This document shows positions 1 through 7,884 of a stretch of 64,000 bases of DNA, piece by piece (position 1 is the first letter of the stretch; each line of letters starts with the position of its first letter). The notes beneath the pieces were generated by a model. It had not been told where the DNA came from and ran no database searches. It worked only from the letters and a program-made list of their open reading frames with translations. Source of the stretch: Pontibacter burrus (GTDB lineage Bacteria > Bacteroidota > Bacteroidia > Cytophagales > Hymenobacteraceae); NCBI RefSeq assembly GCF_010686685.1, contig NZ_JAAGWD010000001.1, forward strand, positions 682,001 to 746,000, given 5' to 3'. Position numbers and translations under genes: made by a program.

Positions 1-380
1 CATTTCGAGCGCAGTCGAGAAATCTTATATGTCCTTTAGCTAACTATAGTTACTACATGCCACAAGCAGTTCCTTTCATAGTTACCTTCTATCCTGGGAG
101 CTCAACCAGCCTACTGTGCTATAGTTGCTTTGATGCGCTCACGGCCGCGGGGCCCCGTCTTCGGGCATCGCGCTGCTGCCTTCTTGCTACCCTCCTGCGT
201 CGGGTTGCCTGTGGCACCGCAACAAGGCAAAGGCGCTCAACCCAAAGACTGAAATCACTCGATAGCTACAGCTATAGTTACTTGTATGGCTATCGTTGCA
301 TCGCCTTTCCGTGGGAGTAGTTCCGTGGGGCAAGCTGCGCCTGCCTGTTTGTGGTTTGAAATTATAGAACCATAGTCTAA
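1..380 (+). repeat. Composite dispersed repeat, copy 1
   Basis: This is the first of three copies of a roughly 350-bp non-coding repeat; the others are at about 13980-14290 (inverted) and 59320-59700. Shared modules in order are CGAGCGCAGTCGAGAAATCT at the left edge, CCTGGGAGCTCAACC near 103, a GC-rich block at about 135-180 (GCGCTCACGGCCGCG and GGGCATCGCGCTGCT), GGCGCTCAACCCAAAGACTGA at about 233-252, and TTTCCGTGGGAGTAGTT with CTGCGCCTGCCT at 306-350. The stretch between the GC-rich block and the CTCAACCC block is the least conserved. An 87-codon reading frame crosses it but is broken in copy 3, so I do not call it coding. The repeat may begin left of the window. Confidence 0.8.
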
Positions 381-398
381 ACTATAGCAAAGGCAGGA

Positions 399-516
399 TT
401 CCCCTCTTGGGAGGGGCAGGGGGTGAGTTAAATCGCTGACCATAAAACTGCGTCCTCAACTATAGTAGAGGATAGGTGCTCCCTCTTCTGTTCTTAGGAG
501 AGGGTTGGGGTGAGGT
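399..516. repeat. Two GGAGGGG/TTAGGGG-type short repeats
   Basis: Two diverged copies of a short G-rich element lie at 399-430 and about 479-516. The general form is TTCCCCTC, a short loop, GAGGGG, then a TTGGGG- or TAGGGG-like run and GTGGGTT or GTGAGTT. The CCCCTC/GAGGGG arms can pair. Further copies are at about 12727-12753, 13905-13936, 55257-55288, 59722-59752, 59801-59840 and 63426-63460, all intergenic. Confidence 0.7.
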
Positions 517-580
517 AAAACTGGCAGGGAATGACCAACTGCAACTATAGAACGATGTCCTCATCTATAATAAAGAGTAA

Positions 581-627
581 AATCCTGTTAATCCTAAAAT
601 CCTGTAAACCCTGATTCAGACAAAAAA
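581..627 (+). repeat. ATCCTGTTAATCCT...GATTCAGACAAA repeat, copy 1
   Basis: A T/C-rich stretch built from ATCCTG-like units and ending in CCTGATTCAGACAAAA. The same string recurs at 17158-17208 and, shortened, at 59879-59914. All three are intergenic next to gene ends. Here it abuts the dxs terminator. Confidence 0.75.
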
Positions 628-658
628 GCCCTGCAGCTTCTCAAAACTGCAGGGCTTT
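625..658 (-). terminator. Terminator downstream of dxs
   Basis: Perfect 12-bp inverted repeat AAAGCCCTGCAG / CTGCAGGGCTTT with a 10-base loop, followed on the minus strand by a T-run. It lies about 50 bases beyond the dxs stop codon. Confidence 0.85.
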
Positions 659-709
659 ACTCTTATGTCTTTTGTCAAGAACTCCTTTGTCAGGAGCTTT
701 ACTAGAGAA

Positions 710-2626
710 CTATACTTTAACCGCCACACCGATCATCTCACGTACAGTACGCTCAATGTCTTCCGGAGCGAAACCGGCTTCGCGGTGCAATTCCATCTGC
801 GAGCCATGCTCGTAAATCACATCGGCCATACCCAGGCGTTTCACCTGCGAACTATAGCCATGATCCACCATAAACTCGAGCACAGCGCTACCGAAACCAC
901 CCTGCAGGCAGCCATCTTCTACGGTAATAACTTTGCTGTATTTTGAGAAAATGTGGTGCAGTAGTTCCTCGTCGAGTGGCTTAGCAAAACGCATGTCGTA
1001 ATGGCCTGGCGTAATACCGTCGAAGCTGAGCTTTTTGCAAACATCCACCGCGTAGTTACCAATATGGCCAAAGGTCAGGATAGCTACTTCTTCGCCTTCC
1101 TGTATGGTGCGACCCTTACCAATTTTAATTGCTTCCAGTGGTGTTCTCCAGTTAGGCATCACACCTTCGCCGCGTGGGTAGCGGATCGTGAACGGACCAG
1201 CGCCTTCCTGCGTGGCAGTAAACATCAGATTGCGAAGTTCCTGCTCATTCATGGGGGCAGATACTACCATGTTCGGGATGCAGCGCATGTAGGCAATGTC
1301 GTAAGCGCCGTGGTGTGTCGGGCCGTCGGCACCGGCAAAGCCAGCTCTGTCCAGGCAGAAAACTACCGGCAGGTTCTGAAGGCACACGTCGTGCACCACC
1401 TGGTCGTATCCACGCTGCATAAACGTGCTGTAAATGTTACAGAACGGAATCATGCCTTGCGTAGCTAAACCGGCAGAGAATGTAACAGCATGTTGCTCCG
1501 CAATGCCTACGTCAAATGCGCGGTCCGGCATTGCTTCCATCATAATGTTAAGCGAGCAGCCTGATGGCATAGCAGGCGTTACACCCATAATTTTAGGGTT
1601 CTGCTCGGCCAGCTCAACTATGGTATGACCAAAAACATCCTGGTACTTAGGCGGCTGTGGTTTTTCGTGGTGTGTTTTGTAGATCTCACCTGTAATTTTA
1701 TCAAACAGACCCGGCGCGTGCCATTTGGTCTGGTCTTTTTCGGCCAGGGCAAAACCTTTGCCTTTGGTAGTTACACAGTGCAGGATCTTCGGACCCGGTA
1801 TATGCTTCAGGTCTTCCATTACCGATACCAGATGATTGATGTCGTGGCCGTCTATAGGGCCGAAGTAACGGAATTTAAGTCCCTCGAACAGGTTACTTTG
1901 CTTCAGCAGAGACGCCTTGATGCCACTCTCAATTTTAGAAGCAATCTGCTGGGCATTCGGGCCAAACTTACTGATCTTGCCAAGGATATTCCAGATCTCG
2001 TCGCGCACCTTGTTGTAGGTGCGGGAGGTGGTAATGTCGGTTAAATATTCTTTCAGAGCGCCCACATTAGGGTCTATGCTCATGCAGTTATCGTTCAGAA
2101 CTACCAGCAGATTGGCGTTGGTAGCACCGGCGTGGTTCAGGGCTTCAAAAGCCATACCGCCTGTCATGGCGCCATCACCAATTACGGCAATGTGCTGACG
2201 CTCTTTTTCGCCTTTGTACTGCGAGGCAACAGCCATGCCCAACGCCGCCGAAATAGACGTGCTGGAGTGGCCTACGCCAAAGGTATCGTACTCGCTTTCT
2301 TTACGTTTCGGGAAGCCGGAAATGCCACCGTATTTGCGGTTGGTATGAAATATATCGCGGCGGCCGGTTAATATCTTATGACCATACGCCTGGTGCCCTA
2401 CATCCCATACAAGCTGGTCGTGCGGCGTGTTAAACACATAGTGTAATGCTGTGGTAAGTTCTACCACGCCCAGGCTGGCGCCAAAGTGGCCACCGTGTAT
2501 CGACACTACATCAATAATATACTGTCTTAGTTCCTGGGTTACCTGCAGCAACTGTTCCGGCTTCAGCTTTCGCAGGTCGGCAGGTGTGTTGATGGAGGCA
2601 AGCAACTCTCCGGGTTTAATGATCAT
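710..2626 (-). CDS. dxs: 1-deoxy-D-xylulose-5-phosphate synthase
   Basis: Thiamine-diphosphate enzyme that condenses pyruvate and glyceraldehyde 3-phosphate to DXP, the first step of the MEP isoprenoid pathway, in the cytoplasm. The protein of about 638 residues shows the transketolase-like ThDP motif (VIGDGAMTGGMAFEA followed by NDNCMSI) in the N-terminal third, the central pyrimidine-binding domain (GIAEQHAVTFSAGLA), and a C-terminal transketolase domain. The frame extends upstream to an ATG at 2665, but family members begin at the MIIKPGELL segment, so I prefer the ATG at 2626. Its 3' end is flanked by a terminator and repeat copy 1. It is divergent from scpA. The stop codon TAG lies in a near-motif GTATAGTT. 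Confidence 0.96.
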   Translation of the reverse strand: MIIKPGELLASINTPADLRKLKPEQLLQVTQELRQYIIDVVSIHGGHFGASLGVVELTTALHYVFNTPHDQLVWDVGHQAYGHKILTGRRDIFHTNRKYGGISGFPKRKESEYDTFGVGHSSTSISAALGMAVASQYKGEKERQHIAVIGDGAMTGGMAFEALNHAGATNANLLVVLNDNCMSIDPNVGALKEYLTDITTSRTYNKVRDEIWNILGKISKFGPNAQQIASKIESGIKASLLKQSNLFEGLKFRYFGPIDGHDINHLVSVMEDLKHIPGPKILHCVTTKGKGFALAEKDQTKWHAPGLFDKITGEIYKTHHEKPQPPKYQDVFGHTIVELAEQNPKIMGVTPAMPSGCSLNIMMEAMPDRAFDVGIAEQHAVTFSAGLATQGMIPFCNIYSTFMQRGYDQVVHDVCLQNLPVVFCLDRAGFAGADGPTHHGAYDIAYMRCIPNMVVSAPMNEQELRNLMFTATQEGAGPFTIRYPRGEGVMPNWRTPLEAIKIGKGRTIQEGEEVAILTFGHIGNYAVDVCKKLSFDGITPGHYDMRFAKPLDEELLHHIFSKYSKVITVEDGCLQGGFGSAVLEFMVDHGYSSQVKRLGMADVIYEHGSQMELHREAGFAPEDIERTVREMIGVAVKV

Positions 2627-2700
2627 AAGAATATCTTTAAGACAATCAACAATTTCTGTTGTCAAAAGTTTGCTGGTTGTAAAACTATAAAACGTCCGGG

Positions 2701-2730
2701 CAAAACGTAAAATTAGTAAAAAACTGTCAA
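2701..2730 (-). promoter_or_regulatory. Possible dxs promoter
   Basis: On the minus strand TTGACA is followed after about 16 bases by TACGTTTTG, close to the Bacteroidota -33 TTTG / -7 TAnnTTTG pattern but with one extra base in the -7 element. It would give a leader of about 60 bases to the ATG at 2626. Confidence 0.4.
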
Positions 2731-2908
2731 GGAATCATCCGGCTTTTCAATTTACTGCCTGTAACTATAAAATTTGTGCCAGAAAAGCCACTATCCTGTA
2801 TCAGAACTATAGTTGCCAGTTTATGGTTCAGCATCCTGGCGTCATCAGTCTTGGCCAATACTTTACTATAACGGCATTAAGAAAGGAGTTACATTAATTC
2901 AGGCAAAA

Positions 2909-2968
2909 ATGTTTAAATTTGTTTTTCACAGGCGCCGCGCGCTGCAGCAAAAACCAGAAGTAAAGTGA
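2909..2968 (+). CDS. Possible 19-residue leader peptide overlapping scpA
   Basis: A short frame (MFKFVFHRRRALQQKPEVK) starts at an ATG after AGGCAAAA and ends in TGA. That TGA overlaps the GTG start of scpA as GTGA, the usual layout for translational coupling. It is basic and has no recognisable domain. It may be a real coupled leader or chance; I rate it low. Conservation in related genomes would decide. Confidence 0.3.
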   Translation: MFKFVFHRRRALQQKPEVK

Positions 2969-3735
2969 GTTTCGAGATAAAATTACCGTTGTTTGAGGGG
3001 CCGTTCGATCTGCTGCTTTTCTTTATTGAGCGCGATGAGCTCGACATACATGATATTCCGATCTTCCAGATTACGAATGAGTTTATGGGCTACATCAGGC
3101 AGCTTGAGCAACTGAATATTGAAGTAGCCAGCGATTTTATACTTACGGCCGCCACCCTGATGCGCATAAAGGCCAAAATGCTGCTGCCCCGTACCGAGAA
3201 AGACGAAGAAGGTAACGAAATAGACCCGCGCCAGGAACTGGTACAGCACCTGTTAGAATATAAGAAGTATAAAAGTGCGGTGCCAGCCCTCTCAGAAATG
3301 GAAGACCTGCGCCTGGCCCAGGAAAACCGCGGCAACATACACGATGAACTACAGGTAATTGCCAACGCCAATAACTTTGAGTACGAGCTGCAGGACCTGA
3401 ACCTGTACCGCATTATGCGGGTATTTGAGAAAGTAATGAACCGCTATGCCGAAGAGCAGAACCGCCCCAAGCATACAGTTATTCAGTATCCGTATACCAT
3501 TGAGGGGCAGCGTGAAGTTATCCTGAACATGGTAACCCAACGCCAGCGAACTACCTTCTCAGAAGTAATTAAAGCGTTTCCGGATAAGATCGGGATGATC
3601 TTTAACTTCCTGGCCATACTGGACATGTTGCAGTTAAACCTGATCGGGATTGAAGTGGGCGACGGATTTAATGATTTTACAATAACTATAGCCGAAGGGC
3701 AGGCTGCCCAGGTAACACAACTGCTGGTAGAGTAG
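2965..3735 (+). CDS. scpA: Segregation and condensation protein A (kleisin)
   Basis: Kleisin subunit that bridges SMC heads with ScpB for chromosome condensation and segregation. The 256-residue protein has the conserved N-terminal segment FEGPFDLLLFFIERDELDI, which contacts the SMC neck, and a C-terminal winged-helix segment around residues 180-256 (TFSEVIKAFPDKIGMIFNFLAIL region) that binds the SMC head. Length and both ends fit the family. The start is a GTG, chosen because family proteins begin at this SFEIKLPLFEGPFD block; a short frame overlaps it upstream. A YbhN-like membrane protein follows 43 bases downstream and may be co-transcribed. scpB is not in the window. Confidence 0.94.
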   Translation: MSFEIKLPLFEGPFDLLLFFIERDELDIHDIPIFQITNEFMGYIRQLEQLNIEVASDFILTAATLMRIKAKMLLPRTEKDEEGNEIDPRQELVQHLLEYKKYKSAVPALSEMEDLRLAQENRGNIHDELQVIANANNFEYELQDLNLYRIMRVFEKVMNRYAEEQNRPKHTVIQYPYTIEGQREVILNMVTQRQRTTFSEVIKAFPDKIGMIFNFLAILDMLQLNLIGIEVGDGFNDFTITIAEGQAAQVTQLLVE

Positions 3736-3778
3736 TAACTTAAACCTCCGGTAGACAGAAGAAAGCCAGCATACCTGC

Positions 3779-4855
3779 ATGGATCAGAACCAAAAAACCA
3801 TACTCAAAAGCTTTAGTCCGGTAAAGGTACTTATACCTGTAGTACTGGGCCTGGGGGCTACAGCCTGGTTATTTATTAAAGACGACAAGCTGGGCGACCT
3901 GAAAAGCATTGCCGATGCCAACATGTGGTGGATGGCTGCTGCCATCCTGGTGCTTATCATCCGCGATTTCGGATACATTTACCGTATCCGGGCGCTTACT
4001 GATAAATTTTTGAGCTGGCGCAACAGCCTGGACGTGATCATGCTTTGGGAGTTTGCTTCTGCTGTTACGCCATCGGTGGTGGGAGGTACTACGGTAGCTA
4101 CCATCATTCTGAATAAGGAAGGTATTCCGCTTGGTAAGTCGCTGGCCTATGTTATGCTGACAGCCGTGCTGGATAACATGTTCTTTATACTGGCGGCACC
4201 TATTGTGCTACTGGCTACGCAAGGCGAAGTTTTCCCCACGTTAGGGCTCGATCCTTCGGATGTAAGTAAACTGAAATGGGCATTTTATATAAGCTATAGT
4301 TTAATTGCCCTGTACACGTTCCTGATGATCTATGCACTGTTTGTGAAACCGCGTGCGTTTAAGTGGTTGCTGCTGAAGATCACATCCATCGGTTTTCTGC
4401 GCAAGTGGCGAGTAAGTGCTTTTCAGCATGGCAATGAGATCGTATGGGCATCGGAACAGCTGAAAGGGAAAGACAAAGGCTACTGGGCAAGAGCTATTCT
4501 ATCTACCATCTTTGTATGGTGCGCCCGTTACTTCCTGCTAAACTGCCTGATCGCCGCCTTTACAGATGTTACCCTGAGTGATCACCTGCTTATTATCTCC
4601 CGCAACCTGATTTTCTGGATTGTGATGCTGATTGCGATTACACCAGGTGGTGCCGGTATTGTAGAGATGGCTTTCCCGAGTTTCTTTGGGCTGTTTCTGG
4701 GTGGCTTCAGTAATGTGGTTGTAGTGCTTTACCGCCTGATCACGTACTATCCTTACCTGGTACTGGGATCTATCTTCCTGCCTAAATGGATTGCGAAAGT
4801 ATTCGGGCGCCAGGCAAAAGAGCAGGAGGCGTACGCTTCGGAAACACGAAGGTAA
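3779..4855 (+). CDS. YbhN/UPF0104-type flippase-like integral membrane protein
   Basis: A 358-residue protein with about eight hydrophobic segments. It belongs to the lysylphosphatidylglycerol synthase transmembrane / UPF0104 family, shown by the conserved WEFASAVTPSVVGGTT block near residues 90-105 and the TPGGAGIVEMAFPSFFG block near 285-300, both hallmarks of this fold. Members act in lipid or glycolipid flipping or as the membrane half of aminoacyl-phospholipid synthases. This protein lacks the soluble synthase domain, so the substrate is unknown. It lies 43 bases after scpA and ends at a bidirectional terminator. Confidence 0.85.
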   Translation: MDQNQKTILKSFSPVKVLIPVVLGLGATAWLFIKDDKLGDLKSIADANMWWMAAAILVLIIRDFGYIYRIRALTDKFLSWRNSLDVIMLWEFASAVTPSVVGGTTVATIILNKEGIPLGKSLAYVMLTAVLDNMFFILAAPIVLLATQGEVFPTLGLDPSDVSKLKWAFYISYSLIALYTFLMIYALFVKPRAFKWLLLKITSIGFLRKWRVSAFQHGNEIVWASEQLKGKDKGYWARAILSTIFVWCARYFLLNCLIAAFTDVTLSDHLLIISRNLIFWIVMLIAITPGGAGIVEMAFPSFFGLFLGGFSNVVVVLYRLITYYPYLVLGSIFLPKWIAKVFGRQAKEQEAYASETRR

Positions 4856-4873
4856 CCGAACTATAAACTATAG

Positions 4874-4909
4874 AAAAAGCAGCACTGGTAATCACCGGTG
4901 CTGCTTTTT
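4874..4909. terminator. Bidirectional terminator
   Basis: Inverted repeat AAAAAGCAGCAC / GTGCTGCTTTTT between the converging YbhN-like and TM2 genes, with A- and T-runs on both sides so that it can serve both strands. Confidence 0.85.
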
Positions 4910-4940
4910 GTTTCTGGTTACATGTAAAAGCCGAGTAACT

Positions 4941-5288
4941 TTAGTAGTGCAGCATACTCAGTACCTTTTGAGCTTCTTTTACATTGTACTCGTAGGCCAG
5001 TCGCTTATAGTTGATAAGGTCCAGAATGGTGCCTACAAGGCAAAGCCCGCCTGTTAACAGGTAAAGTAAACCCATGCCAATCTGGCCCAGGTAAAAGCGC
5101 TGCAGCCCGGCAATCAGCAGGAAGCCAACTATAATCAGGATAAGCACTTCCTGTGGTTTTTTCCGGCGTGCGCGGTAAATAAAAGCAAATTGTTTCGCGT
5201 CCTCATCCGAAAGGTTTTCTACCAGCGATTGGATGTACTGAAGTTCGTTGGGTTCCAGTTCGGGCATAAAGTTTAGCATTCTGGCCAT
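4941..5288 (-). CDS. TM2 domain-containing membrane protein
   Basis: A 115-residue protein. The N-terminal half is a charged cytoplasmic helix region (PELEPNELQYIQSLVENLSDEDAKQF). It is followed by two hydrophobic segments around residues 48-65 and 72-92 joined by the QRFYLGQIGMGLLYLLTGG stretch, the signature of the TM2 family. The biochemical role of bacterial TM2 proteins is not established. It lies 36 bases after a DUF2752 gene on the same strand, a pairing I recall as frequent in this phylum, so the two are probably one operon. Confidence 0.85.
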   Translation of the reverse strand: MARMLNFMPELEPNELQYIQSLVENLSDEDAKQFAFIYRARRKKPQEVLILIIVGFLLIAGLQRFYLGQIGMGLLYLLTGGLCLVGTILDLINYKRLAYEYNVKEAQKVLSMLHY

Positions 5289-5323
5289 GGAAAAGTGTGT
5301 TTAGTTAGTGTTAGTTTGTGAGT

Positions 5324-5650
5324 TTACTTGCGCGTTGTTTGCTTATAGTTAAAGTGCAGACGCAACAGTTGCAAGCATCGGCCGCCAAGCACTAGAACGG
5401 CTGGCGCCCCAAGCGGATGCGCTTCCCACGACTTTGCAAATTCTCCGCGTGCAAGCCACGCAATAGCATGCCCTAATCCGCAGCCTGGGCACCACTCTAG
5501 TAAATAACTGAACGGGCAAAAACTGAACAGGTGCTCTATGTCAGGTTGCATCAGCGCCAACACAATCAGCCCCACCAGCCACATAAATGCTTCCGGTAAG
5601 TAAAGCCTATAGTTTGCCCTCTGAACTGCTCCTGTGTTTGCTCTGCCCAT
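5324..5650 (-). CDS. DUF2752 small membrane protein
   Basis: A 108-residue protein with a hydrophobic segment near residues 22-38 and the cysteine motif CPFSYLLEWCPGCGLGHA (residues 45-62), which is the DUF2752 signature (CP...CPGCGLTR in most members). The C-terminal end is basic. Function is unknown; the clustered cysteines suggest metal binding or redox chemistry, but that is inference. It is upstream of and probably co-transcribed with the TM2 gene. Confidence 0.82.
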   Translation of the reverse strand: MGRANTGAVQRANYRLYLPEAFMWLVGLIVLALMQPDIEHLFSFCPFSYLLEWCPGCGLGHAIAWLARGEFAKSWEAHPLGAPAVLVLGGRCLQLLRLHFNYKQTTRK

Positions 5651-5724
5651 GCTTAACTAAAGTGGTATCGTACCGTACTCAACTATAATTACTTAAAGGT
5701 TAACAAAAAATAATTATATTCAAA

Positions 5725-7179
5725 ATGGTAAGACCTTTACAACTTCTGATTTATTTTCTGCTGTTTTTACTGTTGTCTGGTTGCTATCGGACGCGTTCCT
5801 CAAAAGGTGGAGGTGACCTGAGCAGATTAATGGAAAACAGACTTGTTAACCCTGCTGATGTGGAGCTGCCCGCAGGCTATAAAGCAGAAGTAGTGGCAAC
5901 AGGCCTTACCTTTCCGACGGATGTGGCTTTTGATGCGCAGGGTCAGGTTTACGCTATTGAAGCTGGTTATTCGTATGGTGAGGAGTTTCTGGAGCCAAAA
6001 CTGCTCCGGATCGGGCCGGACGGTAGTAAGACAACTATTGCCACCGGGGCTATAAATGGCCCCTGGACCGGTATCAATTTCCACGACAACGCCTTTTATG
6101 TAGCAGAAGGCGGGCAGAAAGAAGGTGGTAAGATCTTAAAAATAACTTCGGATGGAACTATAACCACGCTGCTGCAGAACCTGCCTACCTTCGGAGATCA
6201 CCACACCAACAGCCCGGCTATTGGCCCCGATGGCAACCTATATTTCTCTACCGGCACGGCAACCAATTCTGGGGTAGTTGGCCCTGATAACTATGACATG
6301 GGCTGGCTGAAACGCAAGCCGGACTTTCATGATATCCCGTGCCAAGATATTACCCTTACCGGGCAAAACTTTACAAGCAAAGCAGCAGAAACAGGTGAAG
6401 TAAAAACTACAGGGCCTTATCTGCCTTATGGCACACCCGCCACAGCGCAGCAGGTTATCCAGGGAGCGTTGCCTTGCTCGGGCGCTGTGTTCAGGGTAAG
6501 TCTAGAAGGCAGTAATCTTGAACTTGTGGCTTGGGGACTACGCAATCCGTATGGCCTTACGTTTGCGCCGGATGGGCAACTATACGTTACCGAAAATGGC
6601 TACGACGACCGGGGCAGCCGCCCTGTTTGGGGCACTGGCGACTATTTGTGGCGCATACAAACCGGCCAATGGTATGGCTGGCCCGACTTTGCAGGTGGTC
6701 TTGCCTTTAACGGCGACCGGTTTAAAGTGCCCGGCGAAACTGCCCCTCAGCCTTTGCTTGCCTCACATCCGGCCACGCCGCCAAGGCCTGTCGCAAGCCT
6801 GGGCGTGCATTCCTCATCTAACGGACTCGATTTTTCAACAGCAGCAGCATTTGGGCATGTTGGCGAAGCATTTATAGCGCAGTTTGGCGATATGGCCCCC
6901 AATGTAGGTAAAGTGCTGGCGCCGGTCGGTTTTAAGGTGGTGCGTGTTAACGTCGAAAATGGTGCTGTAACAGATTTTGCCAAAAATAAAGGGAAAGAGC
7001 ATGCGCCGGCATCGGCACTGGCAACCGGCGGGCTGGAGCGACCGGTCGCTGTAAAATTCTCTCCGGATGGCACAGCGCTGTACATAGTTGACTTCGGGAT
7101 TATGCAGAACACAGGCGATAAAACGATACCGCTTAAAGGAACAGGCGTGATCTGGAAAATTACACGAACCGCACTATAG
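5725..7179 (+). CDS. ScyD/ScyE-like or PQQ-dependent sugar dehydrogenase-like beta-propeller lipoprotein
   Basis: A 484-residue exported protein with a lipoprotein signal (LLLFLLLSGC, acyl-cysteine at about residue 20). The rest is a beta-propeller with the hallmark segments VATGLTFPTDVAFDAQG, GLRNPYGLTFAPDGQLYVTENGYDDRGSR and VAVKFSPDGTALYIVDFG seen in soluble glucose/sorbosone dehydrogenases and ScyD/ScyE proteins. A cytochrome c gene starts 8 bases downstream, which suggests periplasmic or surface oxidation of a sugar or alcohol with electrons passed to the cytochrome. Whether it binds PQQ cannot be told from sequence alone. The stop codon TAG is part of a CTATAG motif. Confidence 0.8.
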   Translation: MVRPLQLLIYFLLFLLLSGCYRTRSSKGGGDLSRLMENRLVNPADVELPAGYKAEVVATGLTFPTDVAFDAQGQVYAIEAGYSYGEEFLEPKLLRIGPDGSKTTIATGAINGPWTGINFHDNAFYVAEGGQKEGGKILKITSDGTITTLLQNLPTFGDHHTNSPAIGPDGNLYFSTGTATNSGVVGPDNYDMGWLKRKPDFHDIPCQDITLTGQNFTSKAAETGEVKTTGPYLPYGTPATAQQVIQGALPCSGAVFRVSLEGSNLELVAWGLRNPYGLTFAPDGQLYVTENGYDDRGSRPVWGTGDYLWRIQTGQWYGWPDFAGGLAFNGDRFKVPGETAPQPLLASHPATPPRPVASLGVHSSSNGLDFSTAAAFGHVGEAFIAQFGDMAPNVGKVLAPVGFKVVRVNVENGAVTDFAKNKGKEHAPASALATGGLERPVAVKFSPDGTALYIVDFGIMQNTGDKTIPLKGTGVIWKITRTAL

Positions 7180-7187
7180 CCACCGCC

Positions 7188-7547
7188 ATGATAAAATATT
7201 TACTTTATAGTTCAATCGTATTGCTGCTGATAGCTTGCGGAACTGCCAAACGCGGAGAGCCCGCTTACGCTCCCCTGGCAACTACAGAACCGGCAGTAGT
7301 GCAGGGCAAAGTGGTGTTCGATACGTTTTGCCATAAATGTCATCCCGGCGGCGAGGCGGGTCTGGGGCCAGCCATCAACAACAAGCCGCTGCCAGGCTTC
7401 CTGATACGTTTTCAGGTCAGAAACGGATTGGGCGTAATGCCTGCTTTTTCAGATAAAACTATAAGTGATAGTGACCTGGATGTACTTGTAGCCTACCTTA
7501 AAACGTTAAGAAAAGCAAAGGAGGATAAACCTGCGCAGGCACCGTAA
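7188..7547 (+). CDS. c-type cytochrome lipoprotein
   Basis: A 119-residue monohaem cytochrome. The signal peptide ends in a lipobox (LLLIACG, cysteine at residue 17). The haem site is CHKCH at about residues 47-51, and a distal methionine is likely in the GVMPAFSDK segment near residue 85. The C-terminal helix (DSDLDVLVAYLKTL) is typical of small class I cytochromes. It starts 8 bases after the propeller dehydrogenase-like gene and is its likely electron acceptor. No frameshift or oddity seen. Confidence 0.88.
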   Translation: MIKYLLYSSIVLLLIACGTAKRGEPAYAPLATTEPAVVQGKVVFDTFCHKCHPGGEAGLGPAINNKPLPGFLIRFQVRNGLGVMPAFSDKTISDSDLDVLVAYLKTLRKAKEDKPAQAP

Positions 7548-7577
7548 GTATAAACTATAAACCTAAAACTGAAAGCT

Positions 7578-7784
7578 ATGGAATGTAACGTTGGATTAAA
7601 AGAGCAGAAATTGCGGGTGCTGGCAGGGCTGGCCCTGATAGGCGTTGGCGCATATTATAACACAAAGCCGCTGGCCGCACTGGGGCTGGTGCCCATTTTA
7701 ACCGGTATGCTGCGTTGGTGCCCCGTAAACCAGGCCTTCGGGTACAATGGTTGCAAAACAGATCATATAAAAGATTACACCTGA
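7578..7784 (+). CDS. DUF2892 (YgaP-type) small membrane protein
   Basis: A 68-residue protein with two hydrophobic segments (about residues 12-27 and 30-45). The closing motif is RWCPVNQAFGYNGCK, in which the CP...C pattern is the DUF2892 signature found at the C-terminus of YgaP rhodaneses and as stand-alone proteins. It follows the cytochrome gene by 30 bases on the same strand and may belong to that operon. Function is unknown. Confidence 0.85.
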   Translation: MECNVGLKEQKLRVLAGLALIGVGAYYNTKPLAALGLVPILTGMLRWCPVNQAFGYNGCKTDHIKDYT

Positions 7785-7801
7785 TACATTTAATTAATTT
7801 A

Positions 7802-7809
7802 TACTTTTG
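7802..7809 (+). promoter_or_regulatory. -7 element upstream of the CNNM/CorC-type gene
   Basis: TACTTTTG followed by CA matches the Bacteroidota -7 consensus TAnnTTTG. No clear TTG is seen at the expected -33 distance. The transcript leader would be about 70 bases. Confidence 0.45.
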
Positions 7810-7884
7810 CAAAAGACTGATCGTAATCGGTTTCTAAACTATACACCACGCTAATAACACCCCTGCTGCTGACAGCCGCTTTAT

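Noticed and set aside
57..320. 87-codon frame in composite repeat copy 1 and its likeness to a 65-codon frame in copy 2 (14128-14325)
   Set aside because: The likeness follows from DNA repeat identity; the frame is broken in copy 3 and shows no coding pattern.
1001..1468. 155-codon frame opposite dxs
   Set aside because: It lies fully inside dxs on the other strand with no domain or promoter; a shadow.
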